64,000 nucleotides of DNA from Lactuca virosa (lineage: Eukaryota; Streptophyta; Magnoliopsida; Asterales; Asteraceae). Location: contig CAKMRJ010003334.1 in the NCBI GenBank assembly GCA_928212115.1, positions 106,867,029 through 106,931,028 on the forward strand, in the 5' to 3' direction. Position 1 is the stretch's first letter; each line of letters starts with the position of its first letter. The position numbers and the translations under genes are program-made. Below, piece by piece: positions 47,273 to 58,278 of the stretch. The notes below the pieces were generated by a model. It worked only from the letters and a program-made list of their open reading frames with translations, was not told the origin of the DNA and did no database searches.

Positions 47273-48058
47273 TGTTGGATATAGTGTCTAAGTCCATAAC
47301 TTTATTTGGTATGTACTTGACCCGACCCGGCATGGTCCATTTGGGTTGCATGGCATTGCAATACTTGGATAGACTAAATGAGAGAATAAGGCACTTATGA
47401 TTATTAATATATTATAAGTTCTAATATATTAATAATAGTATTATTTAATTAGTATTGATCAAGTATTAATCTAGTATTAATTTGGTGATCAAAGTGAGAC
47501 TAATTAAATATATAGGGTTGATTATGACAATCATCAATTCTTTTATGGTGGATTAATGATCCATGGTTTATGGGTTTGGTTATAACCATATGGAGCTCCA
47601 TGGATAGTCTATGGGAGTTACAAACCCATGGGTCATGAGAAATCAAGAGTCATGACAATTAAGGGCATTCATGTGTAAACCCTAATTGTGACAACACTAT
47701 AAAAGGAACCCTATGGCTAGCAAAATCGTGACCTAGTGGACCTAGTGTTACTAGAGAGGGCATAACCGATTTTGAGTGCTAGAAGTATTCTCTCAAGTTA
47801 TTCCAAGTCTTGTGGTGTTGTGTGAAGCATTTGAGGCACAACATTTGGGGTGCTAGGCTCACAAAGTTTTGAAGGAATCCAAGCAACAACAAGGTATGTA
47901 TTTCTACTAGTTTTTATGTTTTATGTAATCCCCATGCCATGCTAGTTAGGAAATAACCTTGAAAAAGAAATTTGCATGTATATAGAGAAAACATAGATTC
48001 AAGGTTATTAGGGTTGCATGTACACTTAGGAAGTGTTAGAATGCTCAAAAACCCATCA
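47273..48058 (+). repeat. C3 5' LTR (786 bp)
   Basis: TGTTGGATATAG...ACCCATCA. TATAAAAG at 47698-47705. A strong donor-like AAG|GTATGT lies at 47891-47899, downstream of the TATA and so transcribed. Confidence 0.95.
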
Positions 48059-48059
48059 G

Positions 48060-48072
48060 TGGTATCAGAGCC
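48060..48072 (+). promoter_or_regulatory. C3 primer-binding site
   Basis: TGGTATCAGAGCC, a perfect match to the initiator-Met tRNA consensus, one base after the LTR. Confidence 0.95.
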
Positions 48073-48138
48073 TAGGATTGTTTTCTGTATACTTGATGCA
48101 AAACTGCTTAAAAATCGAAAATTCTGCATTCTGATGAC

Positions 48139-48225
48139 TGGACTCGCCGAGTCCATGGGGAGGACTCGCCGAGTCCATGAACAAATTCATTCTACTCGCC
48201 GAGTAGAATAATGCACTCGGCGAGT
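48139..48225. repeat. ACTCGCCGAGT palindrome cluster after the C3 PBS
   Basis: Four odd palindromes: TGGACTCGCCGAGTCCA (48139-48155), GGACTCGCCGAGTCC (48162-48176), a 21-bp perfect one at 48189-48209 with half-site ATTCTACTCG, and ACTCGGCGAGT (48215-48225). All share the core ACTCG-N-CGAGT. They lie 67-153 nt downstream of the PBS. Confidence 0.95.
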
Positions 48226-49093
48226 AGGAGCGTGCTGAGCAGTTTTTTCGAGTTTTGTTGCTGGAAATGGATTAAGATCATTATCCCAATCTGTTTTGGA
48301 CTTGTAAAATCTGTTTTTCAAAATGATAATGATTATGTTAACCCATTTTACATGGCTTTTATCAATTTTCAAGTATTGTATATAGTTATATGATTTCTTG
48401 AAATTGCTTGACATGAATTTGTGTTCTTATGAGTTTTTAGAAGATCATAGGAATTATATGTAACCTCCATGTATGTTTAATTCATGATCTTAATGGAAAT
48501 GATGGTGTCCATAACTTGTCCTCAAGTTATGGATAACCAAGAGTCGCTTCTTTTAATTATGATTAAAGAACTAAAGAGGTTTCATAAAATGAAGAGTCTT
48601 CATTTTTATGAATCATTAAAACTCATAAGTTACAAATTGAAGAGACTTGGAATAGTTCCAAATCTTGCCCTCAAGTTTTGGAATTTGAAAAGTCTTACAC
48701 TTTAATACTTTAATTCCAAATTAAACCTTAGATTTTTAAAAAGTTTAAAAATCAACACTTATACTATTATTATAATTTTATTATATAGATATGTATAAGA
48801 ATATGTCATTTTTACCGTTAGTAGGCCTCATTCACGAAGCCGGTCTATAAGGGGGGTATAAGGTTGTTGCCTATAAAATGGTGACTTAATGGGTGTCCAC
48901 TCTCACCCACCGCTTCCTTAATCGGTGGAGGGTCGTTAGCCGAACGGGTAGGATACGACTTTAAATACTCGTTAAAAGTATAATGAATTATAAAGTAACT
49001 ATACATTACAAATTCCCAATCTTAGTTACTTTAGGAAAATGTGAAATTGGTGCTAGCCCATAAAATTACACTTTGTACCTTACCAAGTCGTTA

Positions 49094-49200
49094 GTGGAGC
49101 GTGTGTGGTTAACCGGCACACTAACATGGACTAGTAAGAGTGGCAAAGGGTAACTTGACCTTATTATAGATCGGTGGAGCTTGTGTGGTTAACCGGCACA
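49094..49200 (+). repeat. C3 leader duplicated motif
   Basis: ggtggagc-type motif ending gtgtggttaaccggcaca occurs at 49094-49120 and 49173-49200, with the palindrome GGTTAACC in each. C5 has the corresponding pair (36704-36729, 36788-36811). Confidence 0.8.
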
Positions 49201-49570
49201 TCGATTAGGTAATATTGTTGAGGGTACCAAGTCAATTTGTATGGTTATTCACACCTTGTTTGTGATTCACGGCATCCCAGTCACAAACTTGAGAGGGCAC
49301 AATCGAGATTCAAACATGCCATTGAAAAGTTCAATGTATCTCAAAAGATCTAGGAGTTTCAAAACCAATAAAACCTAATAATAAAATATTTCGTTCTTAT
49401 GGTGGAAATTGGTAAATCGTCATTTACCTACCTTCAAATATTTTATAGTATGGATTACGGCATCCCTCTTCCAACTATAAATAGTTTGTTGGATCCTAGC
49501 CTTAATATTTCATTTGGGTGAATTATTAAGGATTCCTAATCTAATGAAACTTGTCTTTCTTTCCTTTCAG

Positions 49571-51172
49571 ATGTCTTCCAACAATGCTTATGGCTCAAAC
49601 CCAACAGGCTCCTTTTCCCTTATGAACTTGTGTGGTAAGGTCATCTTTGATGGATCCAATTTCAATGGGTGGATCAGAAACATCAGAATGATTACCCGCT
49701 ATGAGGACAAAGAATATGTCCTCGATAAGGAGCTTAAGGTTGTGAATGAAGCCACTGCTACTCCTGAAGAGTTTGCGGAGTTTGTTGCACATGAAAAGGA
49801 TGCTACTAAAGTAGCATGCATCATGATGGCCACCATGACTCCTGAACTTCAAAAATCCTATGAAGATTTCTACCCCTATGAGATGCACCTGGATCTGATG
49901 GAAAGGTACCATCAGAGCGCGCGTCAGGAGAGGTATGAAATCATCTCCTCCATGATAACCGCAAGGATGAAGGATGGTGAACCCATCACCGGTCACTTGC
50001 AGAAGATGCAAAGGTTCGTTGACCGGTTGCTGAAGCTAAATGTTGACTTTCCTGAGGAAATGGCGATTGACATCATTCTCCATTCCTTACCTCCAAGTTA
50101 TGATCAGTTTCGTATGACTTATCATATGAACAAGGAGGAAGTCACACTTAGCAAACTTCAAGGACTCTTAAGGACAGCTGAAAATGGCCTTAAGGGTAAA
50201 GCGGTTGCTACTTCTACTCCTTCAACAGCCCCTGTTCTGGCTATTGGGCAGGGAAAAGGTAAGAAGAGGAAAAGCCCTTCGAAGGGTACCAAGGGTAAGA
50301 CTCTTGATGGTTCCTCTTCAAGTGGGACAAAGAAAGGTCCCATTACTCCTTCTTCAAACCCAAAGGAAGCACAGTGCTTCTATTGCCAGGATAAGGGACA
50401 CTTCAAGCGAAGCTGCCCCAAATATCTGCAAGATCTAAAGGATGGGAAGGTTAAACCCACCCATGCAGGTATTTACACAATATTGTCTAACAACTCATCT
50501 AATGCTAATTCTTGGGTGCTTGATACAGGGTGTGGTATTCACATTTGTACTTATTTGCAGGCACTAAGAAGAAGTGAGCAAGTGGAGCACGGGAAGATAA
50601 ACTTAGTCATGGGCAACAGGAAAGCATCACCTGTTACCAAGATAGGAGTTTATTCTTTATTGCTTAATAATGGGTTAATGTTAGATTTGAATAAGTGTTG
50701 TTACTCGCCCGAAATGGCGAGAAATATTATTTCTTTTCATGGCTTGTACAAACAAGGTTTTTCATTTTCATTTGATAATAAAAATGGTGCTATTAATGTT
50801 TATTACAATGATGTATTTTACTTTAAAGCATTACCTTGTGATGGTGTATATGAAGCTGTGAATGTTGTAGACAATCTAGGAAATAATGTGTTGTATATTG
50901 ATTCTTCAGATAGCTTGGATAAAGCATCCTTGTGGCATTGTCGTCTTGGACATGTTAACAAGAAGCGCATAGGCCAACTCCAAAAGGCTGGAGTCTTGGA
51001 ATCATTTGACCTCAAGTCAGATGATAGTTGCGAGTCTTGTTTACTTGGAAAAATGAAAAGTCACCCTTCACAGGTACTTGTGATAGGGGTGAAGGTTTGT
51101 TGGACCTTGTACACACGGATGTGTGTGGGCCCTTCAGAGTTGCTACAAGGGATGCTAATCGCTATTATGTGA
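49571..51172 (+). CDS. C3 gag, protease and integrase zinc domain
   Basis: Start chosen at the ATG right after the predicted acceptor (MSSNNAYGSNPTGS); an upstream in-frame Met at 49514 lies in the predicted intron. Gag: GKVIFDGSNFNGWIRNIRMI, ATKVACIMMATMTPELQ. Zinc knuckle CFYCQDKGHFKRSC near residue 270. Protease active site LDTGCG near residue 317. HHCC: WHCRLGHVNKKR and CESCLLGK (about residues 454-490). A one-base deletion near 51053 shifts the frame, so the last 39 or so residues are not native. The correct frame continues at 51028-51258 (VHTDVCGPF with the first integrase Asp). Confidence 0.9.
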   Translation: MSSNNAYGSNPTGSFSLMNLCGKVIFDGSNFNGWIRNIRMITRYEDKEYVLDKELKVVNEATATPEEFAEFVAHEKDATKVACIMMATMTPELQKSYEDFYPYEMHLDLMERYHQSARQERYEIISSMITARMKDGEPITGHLQKMQRFVDRLLKLNVDFPEEMAIDIILHSLPPSYDQFRMTYHMNKEEVTLSKLQGLLRTAENGLKGKAVATSTPSTAPVLAIGQGKGKKRKSPSKGTKGKTLDGSSSSGTKKGPITPSSNPKEAQCFYCQDKGHFKRSCPKYLQDLKDGKVKPTHAGIYTILSNNSSNANSWVLDTGCGIHICTYLQALRRSEQVEHGKINLVMGNRKASPVTKIGVYSLLLNNGLMLDLNKCCYSPEMARNIISFHGLYKQGFSFSFDNKNGAINVYYNDVFYFKALPCDGVYEAVNVVDNLGNNVLYIDSSDSLDKASLWHCRLGHVNKKRIGQLQKAGVLESFDLKSDDSCESCLLGKMKSHPSQVLVIGVKVCWTLYTRMCVGPSELLQGMLIAIM

Positions 51173-51263
51173 CTTTTACTGATGATTACAGTAGATATGG
51201 ATATATTTACTTAATCAAGCATAAGTCAGAAACCTTTGAAAAGTTCAAAGAGTTTAACAGGAA

Positions 51264-53600
51264 GTGGAGAATCAATTGGGCAGGAACATCAAGATGCTCC
51301 GATCCGATCGGGGAGGAGAGTATCTTAGCATTGAGTTCCTTGACTATCTTAAGGAATGTGGGATTGTCTCACAATTGACACCTCCCAGAACACCACAGTT
51401 GAATGGTGTAGCTGAGAGGCGCAATCGAACCTTGTTGGATATGGTTCGTTCCATGATGAGTCGAGCTTCGTTACCAATCTCTTTCTGGGGGTATGCCTTA
51501 GAGACTGCCGCCCATATCCTTAATCTAGTCCCTACTAAAAAGGTTGCCAAAACACCTCACGAGATGTGGACTGGGAAAGTTCCCAATTTGGACCACATCA
51601 AGATTTGGGGTTGTGAAGCTTTCGTGAGGCGTGAGACTCATGATAAGCTTGAACCTCGAAGTGAGAGGTGTATTTTCATCGGCTACCCACAGAGATCCTT
51701 TGGTTACCTCTTCTACAGACCCAGTGATAATGTGGTCTTTGTAGCAAGAAGAGGAGTCTTTCGTGAGAGAGAATTCATAAGCCAAGGGGACAGTGGGAGG
51801 CAAATTGACCTTGAAGAGCTTCAAGAGTCAAGTGGTGAAGGAACCTCAAATGCTATCGACCAACCTGAGGAGGAAACTCCTGTTGATCCGATAGATGAGT
51901 CTGTACCTCCAAGACGTTCCACTAGGGTGAGGAACACACCTGATTTTTATTATGGTTATCACATCACCACTGAAGGTGATACATTTATTAGTGATAGTAC
52001 ACTAATAGATTTGGATGAACCTAATAATTACAGGGAAGCCATGGCAGGCCCTGAGTCTGCTAAATGGAAGGAGGCTATGGACAGCGAGATTCAGTCCATG
52101 TATGACAATCAAGTTTGGAACTTGGTTGACAATGTACCAGGTCGTAAGACAGTTGGGTGCAAATGGATCTTCAAGAAGAAGACCGACATGGATGGGAAGG
52201 TACATACTTACAAAGCGCGACTGGTTGCGAAGGGCTTTACTCAAACTCCGGGAGTTGACTATGATGAGACCTTCTCACCAGTAGCTAAGATTAAGTCTAT
52301 TAGAGTATTGTTAGCCATAGCTGCATTTCATGATTATGAAATATGGCAAATGGATGTCAAAACCGCTTTCCTTAATGGAAAGTTGGCTGAGGATGTTTAC
52401 ATGGCTCAACCAGAGGGTTTTGTCGATACAAGATACCCTAATAGAGTGTGTAAGCTTGATAAATCCATTTATGGATTGAAACAAGCATCTCGCAGATGGA
52501 ATCTTTGCTTTGATGAGAAAGTCAAAGAGTTTGGCTTTTCTAGGAGTGAGGATGAGTCTTGTGTGTATGTCAGGGCTAGTGGGAGCATAGTTAGCTTCTT
52601 GGTGTTGTATGTGGATGACATACTTCTCATAGGAAACGACGTCCCAACCTTGCAGGAGGTTAAGTCCTGGCTTGGGAAGTGTTTCGCTATGAAGGACCTT
52701 GGGGAAGCTGCCTATATCCTAGGGATAAGGATATTGAGAGATAGGAGTAAGAGACTAATTGGACTTAGTCAAAGTACTTATGTGGATAAGGTACTGAAGA
52801 GGTTCAGTATGCAAGATTCCAAGAAAGGAGAATTACCAATCCAGAGTAATGCCAAGCTGAGTAAGACTCAGAGTCCGAGTACAGAGGCTGAGATAGCTGA
52901 GATGAGTCATATACCATATGCTTCCGCTGTGGGCTCGATCATGTATGCTATGACTTGTACTCGCCCTGATGTGGCCTTTGCTTTGAGCATGGTCAGTAGA
53001 TATCAAGGGAACCCTGGCAAGGCACACTGGACAGCGGTAAAGAACATTCTCAAGTATCTGCGGAGGACTAAGGATTGGGTCCTTACCCTCGGAGGCAGTG
53101 ATGACTTGAGAGTGGAAGGATATAGCGATGCTAGCTTCCAGACTGATAGGGATAATTTCCGCTCTCAGTCAGGCTGGGTCTTTATCCTAAATGGAGGGGC
53201 AATTACTTGGAAAAGTTCCAAGCAGGAGACAGTAGCTGATTCTACTTGTGAATCAGAGTACATAGCAGCAAGTGAAGCAGCTAAGGAGGCGATATGGCTA
53301 AAGAACTTCATCGGAGACCTTGGAGTTGTACCAGCTATAAAGGAGCCAATGGAAATTTTCTGTGACAATGAAAGTGCGGTTGCTTTGGCTAAGGAACCGA
53401 GAGATCACGGGAGATCTAGGCACATTGACAGAAAATACCATTTCATCAGACATCGAATAGAAGAAGGACTCCTCGTGGCTAAGAGGGTATCATCAGATGA
53501 GAACCCGGCAGATCCCCTCACGAAGGGACTGAGCAGGGTTAAGCATTTACAGCATGCGAGGCGCATTGGGCTGAAGGATGATATTAGTTTCAATAATTAG
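51264..53600 (+). CDS. C3 integrase core, reverse transcriptase, RNase H
   Basis: A 778-codon open frame to the natural stop. Integrase LRSDRGGEYL (D15) and LNGVAERRNRTLLDM (E51); VGCKWIFKKKTDMDGKVHTY; QMDVKTAFLNG; YVDDILLIG (residues 449-452); RNase H YSDASFQTDRDNFRSQSG (D622), DSTCESEYIAASEA, FCDNESAVAL, HFIRHRIEEG. All visible catalytic residues are retained. A second one-base deletion near 51257 separates it from the part with the first integrase Asp. Met 51264 is merely the first in this frame. Confidence 0.93.
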   Translation: MENQLGRNIKMLRSDRGGEYLSIEFLDYLKECGIVSQLTPPRTPQLNGVAERRNRTLLDMVRSMMSRASLPISFWGYALETAAHILNLVPTKKVAKTPHEMWTGKVPNLDHIKIWGCEAFVRRETHDKLEPRSERCIFIGYPQRSFGYLFYRPSDNVVFVARRGVFREREFISQGDSGRQIDLEELQESSGEGTSNAIDQPEEETPVDPIDESVPPRRSTRVRNTPDFYYGYHITTEGDTFISDSTLIDLDEPNNYREAMAGPESAKWKEAMDSEIQSMYDNQVWNLVDNVPGRKTVGCKWIFKKKTDMDGKVHTYKARLVAKGFTQTPGVDYDETFSPVAKIKSIRVLLAIAAFHDYEIWQMDVKTAFLNGKLAEDVYMAQPEGFVDTRYPNRVCKLDKSIYGLKQASRRWNLCFDEKVKEFGFSRSEDESCVYVRASGSIVSFLVLYVDDILLIGNDVPTLQEVKSWLGKCFAMKDLGEAAYILGIRILRDRSKRLIGLSQSTYVDKVLKRFSMQDSKKGELPIQSNAKLSKTQSPSTEAEIAEMSHIPYASAVGSIMYAMTCTRPDVAFALSMVSRYQGNPGKAHWTAVKNILKYLRRTKDWVLTLGGSDDLRVEGYSDASFQTDRDNFRSQSGWVFILNGGAITWKSSKQETVADSTCESEYIAASEAAKEAIWLKNFIGDLGVVPAIKEPMEIFCDNESAVALAKEPRDHGRSRHIDRKYHFIRHRIEEGLLVAKRVSSDENPADPLTKGLSRVKHLQHARRIGLKDDISFNN

Positions 53601-54452
53601 ATTCCTGAAACTTGTAAAATGTAATTGACATTTGATGATAAATAAAAGTTGTTATTTATTTATGAGTAAGGTGTTACTATCTTGTGTTGATTGTTTACTA
53701 TGTTTCAATTTTGCATGTTTTTACTTCCAGAATAATTATGTTATTATTCAAACCATCCACAGTCAGTCAAACTTTGGAAGTAAGTATTGATTTAAGACTG
53801 TCATGAATTTGGCTTGTATGATTTGTCTAAAAGTGCTTTGGACAATGCAATGGTTGCTACAACATTCATGAGTACTCATAAGGGCTGAGTATTGGATCCA
53901 ACCCACGCTCACTTGCATCACTTCATGGAATTTATCTCGAGTGATCGTGAGACGGTAATATCATATAAATCTTCAAACCTAGAGATATGAGTTGTTGACT
54001 ATGAGTTGGTTATTCATTGATTGCACGAAAACGCATTGGTAACTCGATGTTATAAAACGTGCCTTTGTGAATAATTCAACAAGTAGTTAGTACAAGCATA
54101 TCAGTCGAAGTTTATATGTTCCTTCTAGAAATAGAAGCGATATCTGGGCCCCTCGATGATTTGGTTTTGACCTATGTACCGGGCCCGGTCAGAACCTAAT
54201 TGATGTGTTCAATTTAGTTCTATGTCGAAACAAATCAGAGATCGAGAAACAAATGCTGGACAATAAGTAAGACCATGTTCCATGTGTTTGTCCGGCTGAT
54301 ATCATGAGAACAGAGGATTATATGATCACTTATCTTAAATGGCGTATCATCATCATCTCAGTTCCGAGAGACTTTGAAAGAGCTACGATTGCTAGTCGGA
54401 TTTTGAAGTCATATTTGCAAATATAGTTATTAGACTTATCCAAGTGGGAGAC
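53601..54452 (+). other. C3 3' UTR and polypurine tract
   Basis: 850 bp without a gene. It is homologous to 29400-30030 and, inverted, to 31072-31939. The polypurine tract aagtgggaga lies at 54441-54450, directly before the LTR. Confidence 0.85.
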
Positions 54453-55238
54453 TGTTGGATATAGTGTCTAAGTCCATAACTTTATTTGGTATGTACTTGA
54501 CCCGACCCGGCATGGTCCATTTGGGTTGCATGGCATTGCAATACTTGGATAGACTAAATGAGAGAATAAGGCACTTATGATTATTAATATATTATAAGTT
54601 CTAATATATTAATAATAGTATTATTTAATTAGTATTGATCAAGTATTAATCTAGTATTAATTTGGTGATCAAAGTGAGACTAATTAAATATATAGGGTTG
54701 ATTATGACAATCATCAATTCTTTTATGGTGGATTAATGATCCATGGTTTATGGGTTTGGTTATAACCATATGGAGCTCCATGGATAGTCTATGGGAGTTA
54801 CAAACCCATGGGTCATGAGAAATCAAGAGTCATGACAATTAAGGGCATTCATGTGTAAACCCTAATTGTGACAACACTATAAAAGGAACCCTATGGCTAG
54901 CAAAATCGTGACCTAGTGGACCTAGTGTTACTAGAGAGGGCATAACCGATTTTGAGTGCTAGAAGTATTCTCTCAAGTTATTCCAAGTCTTGTGGTGTTG
55001 TGTGAAGCATTTGAGGCACAACATTTGGGGTGCTAGGCTCACAAAGTCTTGAAGGAATCCAAGCAACAACAAGGTATGTATTTCTACTAGTTTTTATGTT
55101 TTATGTAATCCCCATGCCATGCTAGTTAGGAAATAACCTTGAAAAAGAAATTTGCATGTATATAGAGAAAACATAGATTCAAGGTTATTAGGGTTGCATG
55201 TACACTTAGGAAGTGTTAGAATGCTCAAAAACCCATCA
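54453..55238 (+). repeat. C3 3' LTR (786 bp)
   Basis: Same length and, by eye, one difference from the 5' LTR. TATAAAAG at 54878-54885. Confidence 0.95.
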
Positions 55239-56400
55239 CCATTTATATGGATCACAAGAAAATTGAGGTACCTGATAGATTAACCAAATCTGAATATGAG
55301 GCAGCGTAAGTGGTTGGATGTAGTGAAGGACTACTACTACGAGATTTTATACCACCCTGGGAAGGCTAGCGTGGTGGCCGATGTGCTGATGCGCAAGGTG
55401 ACTAGCACGCCTATTTGAGATCTATGTTTGAGGATGACGATGTTTACCCCTTTACTAGAGCGGATTCTTTTGAGGCTCATGTCGAGTTAATGAAAGAGGA
55501 GCACCGTAAGAGTGAACACATTGTGGGGTAGGTGTCCTCTTTTAATTACGACAGTAGGGGACTGTTGACCTAACATTAGAGGGTTTGGGTTTCGTATTAA
55601 GGAGGTGCATGATAAATAAGGATAGAGGAGGCACACAAGTCCGAATTCTCTATCCATCCAGATGTGACGGAGATGTATAGAGATCTCAAACCAGATTATT
55701 GGTGGCCCTGCATGAAGCAGGATGTGGCTTGGTATGTGGAGATGTGCTTGACTTATAGGAAAGTCAAGGTCGAGATGGAGCCGTTGGGTATTCCCGTTCG
55801 GAAATGGGAGGAGATCACGATGGACTTCATCACGAAGTTACCACGAACAACGCGAGGGGTGGATTCAATTTGGGTCATCATGGATTGATTGACCAAGAGC
55901 ACACATTTTATCCCGATTCAGGAGAGTATCTTTGCGTAGAAATTAGAAAATATCTATATCCTATATTTTTAGTCCCGGATAGGGATGTTCGATTCACATA
56001 CAAGTTCTGGTAGAAATTCCATGAGGAGGTGGGTACTCGATTGCGCTTTAGCATGGCTTTCCACCCACAGACTGACAGTCAGAGCGATAAGACTATCCAA
56101 ACATTAGAGTATATGCTTCGGGCATGCATGTTGGATTTTGGTGGAAGTTTTGGATACGTATCTAGCGTTGGTTGAGTTCACTTACAACAATATTTATCAC
56201 GCCAACATTGACCAACCTCCTTTTGAGATGCTTTATGGGAGGAAGTGTCGGACCCTGCTTTTCTAGGGTGAGGTGGGACAACGAGTCATTGGGAGTACCG
56301 ATATGGTACTTAAGACCACCAAAATGATTCAGCAGGTGTGCGGGAGACTCTAGACCACACAGATCCGTTAGATAACCTTTGCAGACACATGCGATTCAGA
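55239..56400 (+). pseudogene. G6 RNase H end and integrase
   Basis: RNase H resumes (YMDHK-like, RKWLDVVKDYYYEILYHPGK, VVADVL), then the integrase zinc domain (DVTEMYRDLKPDYWWPCMKQ, CLTYRKVK with the last zinc Cys replaced by Tyr), ITMDFITKLP (first Asp), DRDVRFTYKFW (second Asp), and a HPQTDSQSDKTIQTLE region, where the catalytic Glu is Asp. Stops and frameshifts are frequent from 55885 on. Confidence 0.83.
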
Positions 56401-56871
56401 CCTTAAGTTTCAGATCGGGGATTTTGTACTCCTTAAGGTGTCGCCTTGGAAAGGCGTCATTCGATTCAGGAAGTGGGTAAAGTTGGGCCCTAGATTCATT
56501 GGTTCTTTGAGGATCCTCGCCTGGGTGGACAAGGTTGCATATCGGCTGGATTTGTCAACCAAATTGAGCCTACACAACATGTTCCACGTATCTCAGCTGT
56601 AAAAGTGCCTGGCCAATGATTCCACAGTGTTTCCATTAGATGATATTTAGGTGGATGAGCGTCTGAACTATGTGGAGAGACTAGTGGCGGTTCTTGACAA
56701 GAAGACTAAGACCTTGCGCAACAAGACAATGGATCTGGTGAAGGTGCAATGGCAACATCGAAATGGTTCCAAATGGACATGGGAACCTAAGGAGGAGATG
56801 AGGGAGCACTACCCCGAGCTATTTACAACATCGAACTTTGAGGACGAAGTCTTGTTTAAGTGTGGGAGAGT
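56401..56871 (+). pseudogene. G6 integrase C-terminus, chromodomain-like tail, PPT
   Basis: GDFVLLKVSPWKGVIRF, LGPRFIGSL, LHNMFHVSQL, then DERLNYVERLVAVLDKKTKT and VKVQWQHRNGSKWTWEPKEE, which matches plant chromovirus tails. The polypurine tract gtgtgggagag (56860-56870) precedes the LTR. The open frame runs on into the LTR. Confidence 0.85.
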
Positions 56872-58278
56872 TGTAACATCTGGGCCTTGGAGGTATGAAA
56901 ACTTTATAATTTTTAGACTTCGGACCGGTCACGACGTAAAGGTAGCCCTCTCACATCGTGACATGGCCGTAGTATGCGGGTGCACTATTAAGGTGTCACG
57001 GCGTTACACTATATGTATTACGACATGAGACCTGATGAAAACCTAAATTCGAGTTTTGGATCTATTTAAGGGAAGTAAGGGGCTAGGGTTTCCTTCACCC
57101 GCAACCCTCATCACCTCCAAACCAGAGTGAGAGAAACCCTAGTTCCTCCACTCCATTGTAGAGCTTACTTTGGTGTTTTTGGTAGTTTGAAGAGAAGAAG
57201 AAGGTGTTTTAGTTGTGCATCCAGCAAGGGAACATCATCATCATCATATTGTGCTTGCTTTGGACCCTTGTAAGTGCTAAAGCTTCGACCTTTATTGTTG
57301 TTTATGGCTAGATCTAGGTTTTTGTCCCATTTTATCCATGATTAAGCAAGCTTGAATGAAAAGAAACCAAAAAGTTGGCAACTTTATGGGTTCTAATGGT
57401 CCCTAGAGTGATATATTGTTCAGATCTAGTAAATGGTTGAGTATTGAATCTTTGCATGCGAACTTTAGTGACCTTTTCTACATTTTGACCCAAAATGAGA
57501 TCTAGACATGTATTGGACATACATGTCCATAAAGCAACGATTTTTAAGTTCATTTTAGGGTTATAAGATCTTCTTGAAAGTTGGAATGCATTAGGGAAAT
57601 GATTAGGGTTGAATGCATTAAGATGTCCACTGTACACAACTCACAACGTGACTATTTGGAGGTCACTATGTGAGGGAGGAATTTCCCGATTATTTTATCC
57701 TCATGCTGTCACGATGTGAGGGGTTAATCCTTATGACAGGGTAGTGATCTGGACCGCTAGGGATGGAGCTGAGCCAAGTTGACTCGTGACTGAGTTAGGA
57801 TCTGAGGGGAATCGATTCTCATGACATGACCATAAGTTGGTCATGACGTGAGGGTCAGCTAAAGGAATGGTTGACCATTGACTTTGACTGTTGAGGTTTT
57901 CCTTGGTCTTTGGACTTGATGAGTTGGGGGATTTATCTTAATTTCTAATTAGAGTTTGGTTTCTTATATGTTTAGTGGGAGAGACTCCAGTAAGGCAGTA
58001 ATAGCAGCCTGAGTGTGAGATATGTTCATGGACTGATTAGGTGAGTCTTTTCACTATACTCGTGGGTGGAGAGCACCAATATCGGTCCACTAGATTATAT
58101 ATGTAGGATGATAGCAGTCTTTGTGAGTCTTGCTGATATGATTGAACGAAATGGACCCAGGGGCCAAATAGACCCGTTTATAATGTATAGGGGTTAAATA
58201 GGTCCAGGAGAAAAATAGACCCATTTATTATGTACTTGATGTCTTTGTGACTTTTGTTAATATGCATGTATATTATTT

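Larger units (their letters stand above)
47894..49570 (+). other. C3 leader intron (predicted)
   Basis: Donor AAG|GTATGT in the LTR (first base 47894), acceptor CTTTCTTTCCTTTCAG ending at 49570 and abutting the gag ATG. C5, a diverged relative, has both borders at equivalent places. The segment is AT-rich and noncoding and contains the PBS, four palindromes and a duplicated motif. Splicing would remove these from gag mRNA. Not supported by transcript data here. Confidence 0.62.
47273..55238 (+). mobile_element. Young copia element C3, full length
   Basis: Two 786-bp LTRs, perfect target duplication ccatt (47268-47272, 55239-55243), PBS, long leader, gag-pol, PPT. By eye the LTRs differ at a single position (t in cacaaagttttg near 47868 versus c near 55048), so insertion is very recent. 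The coding region has two single-base frame breaks near 51053 and 51257. Inserted in G6 RNase H in the same orientation. Confidence 0.95.

Noticed and set aside
8378..48072. Possible tRNA genes because of TGGTATCAGAGC sequences
   Set aside because: These are 12-13-bp primer-binding sites beside LTRs (8378, 28723, 48060 and variants); no cloverleaf surrounds them.
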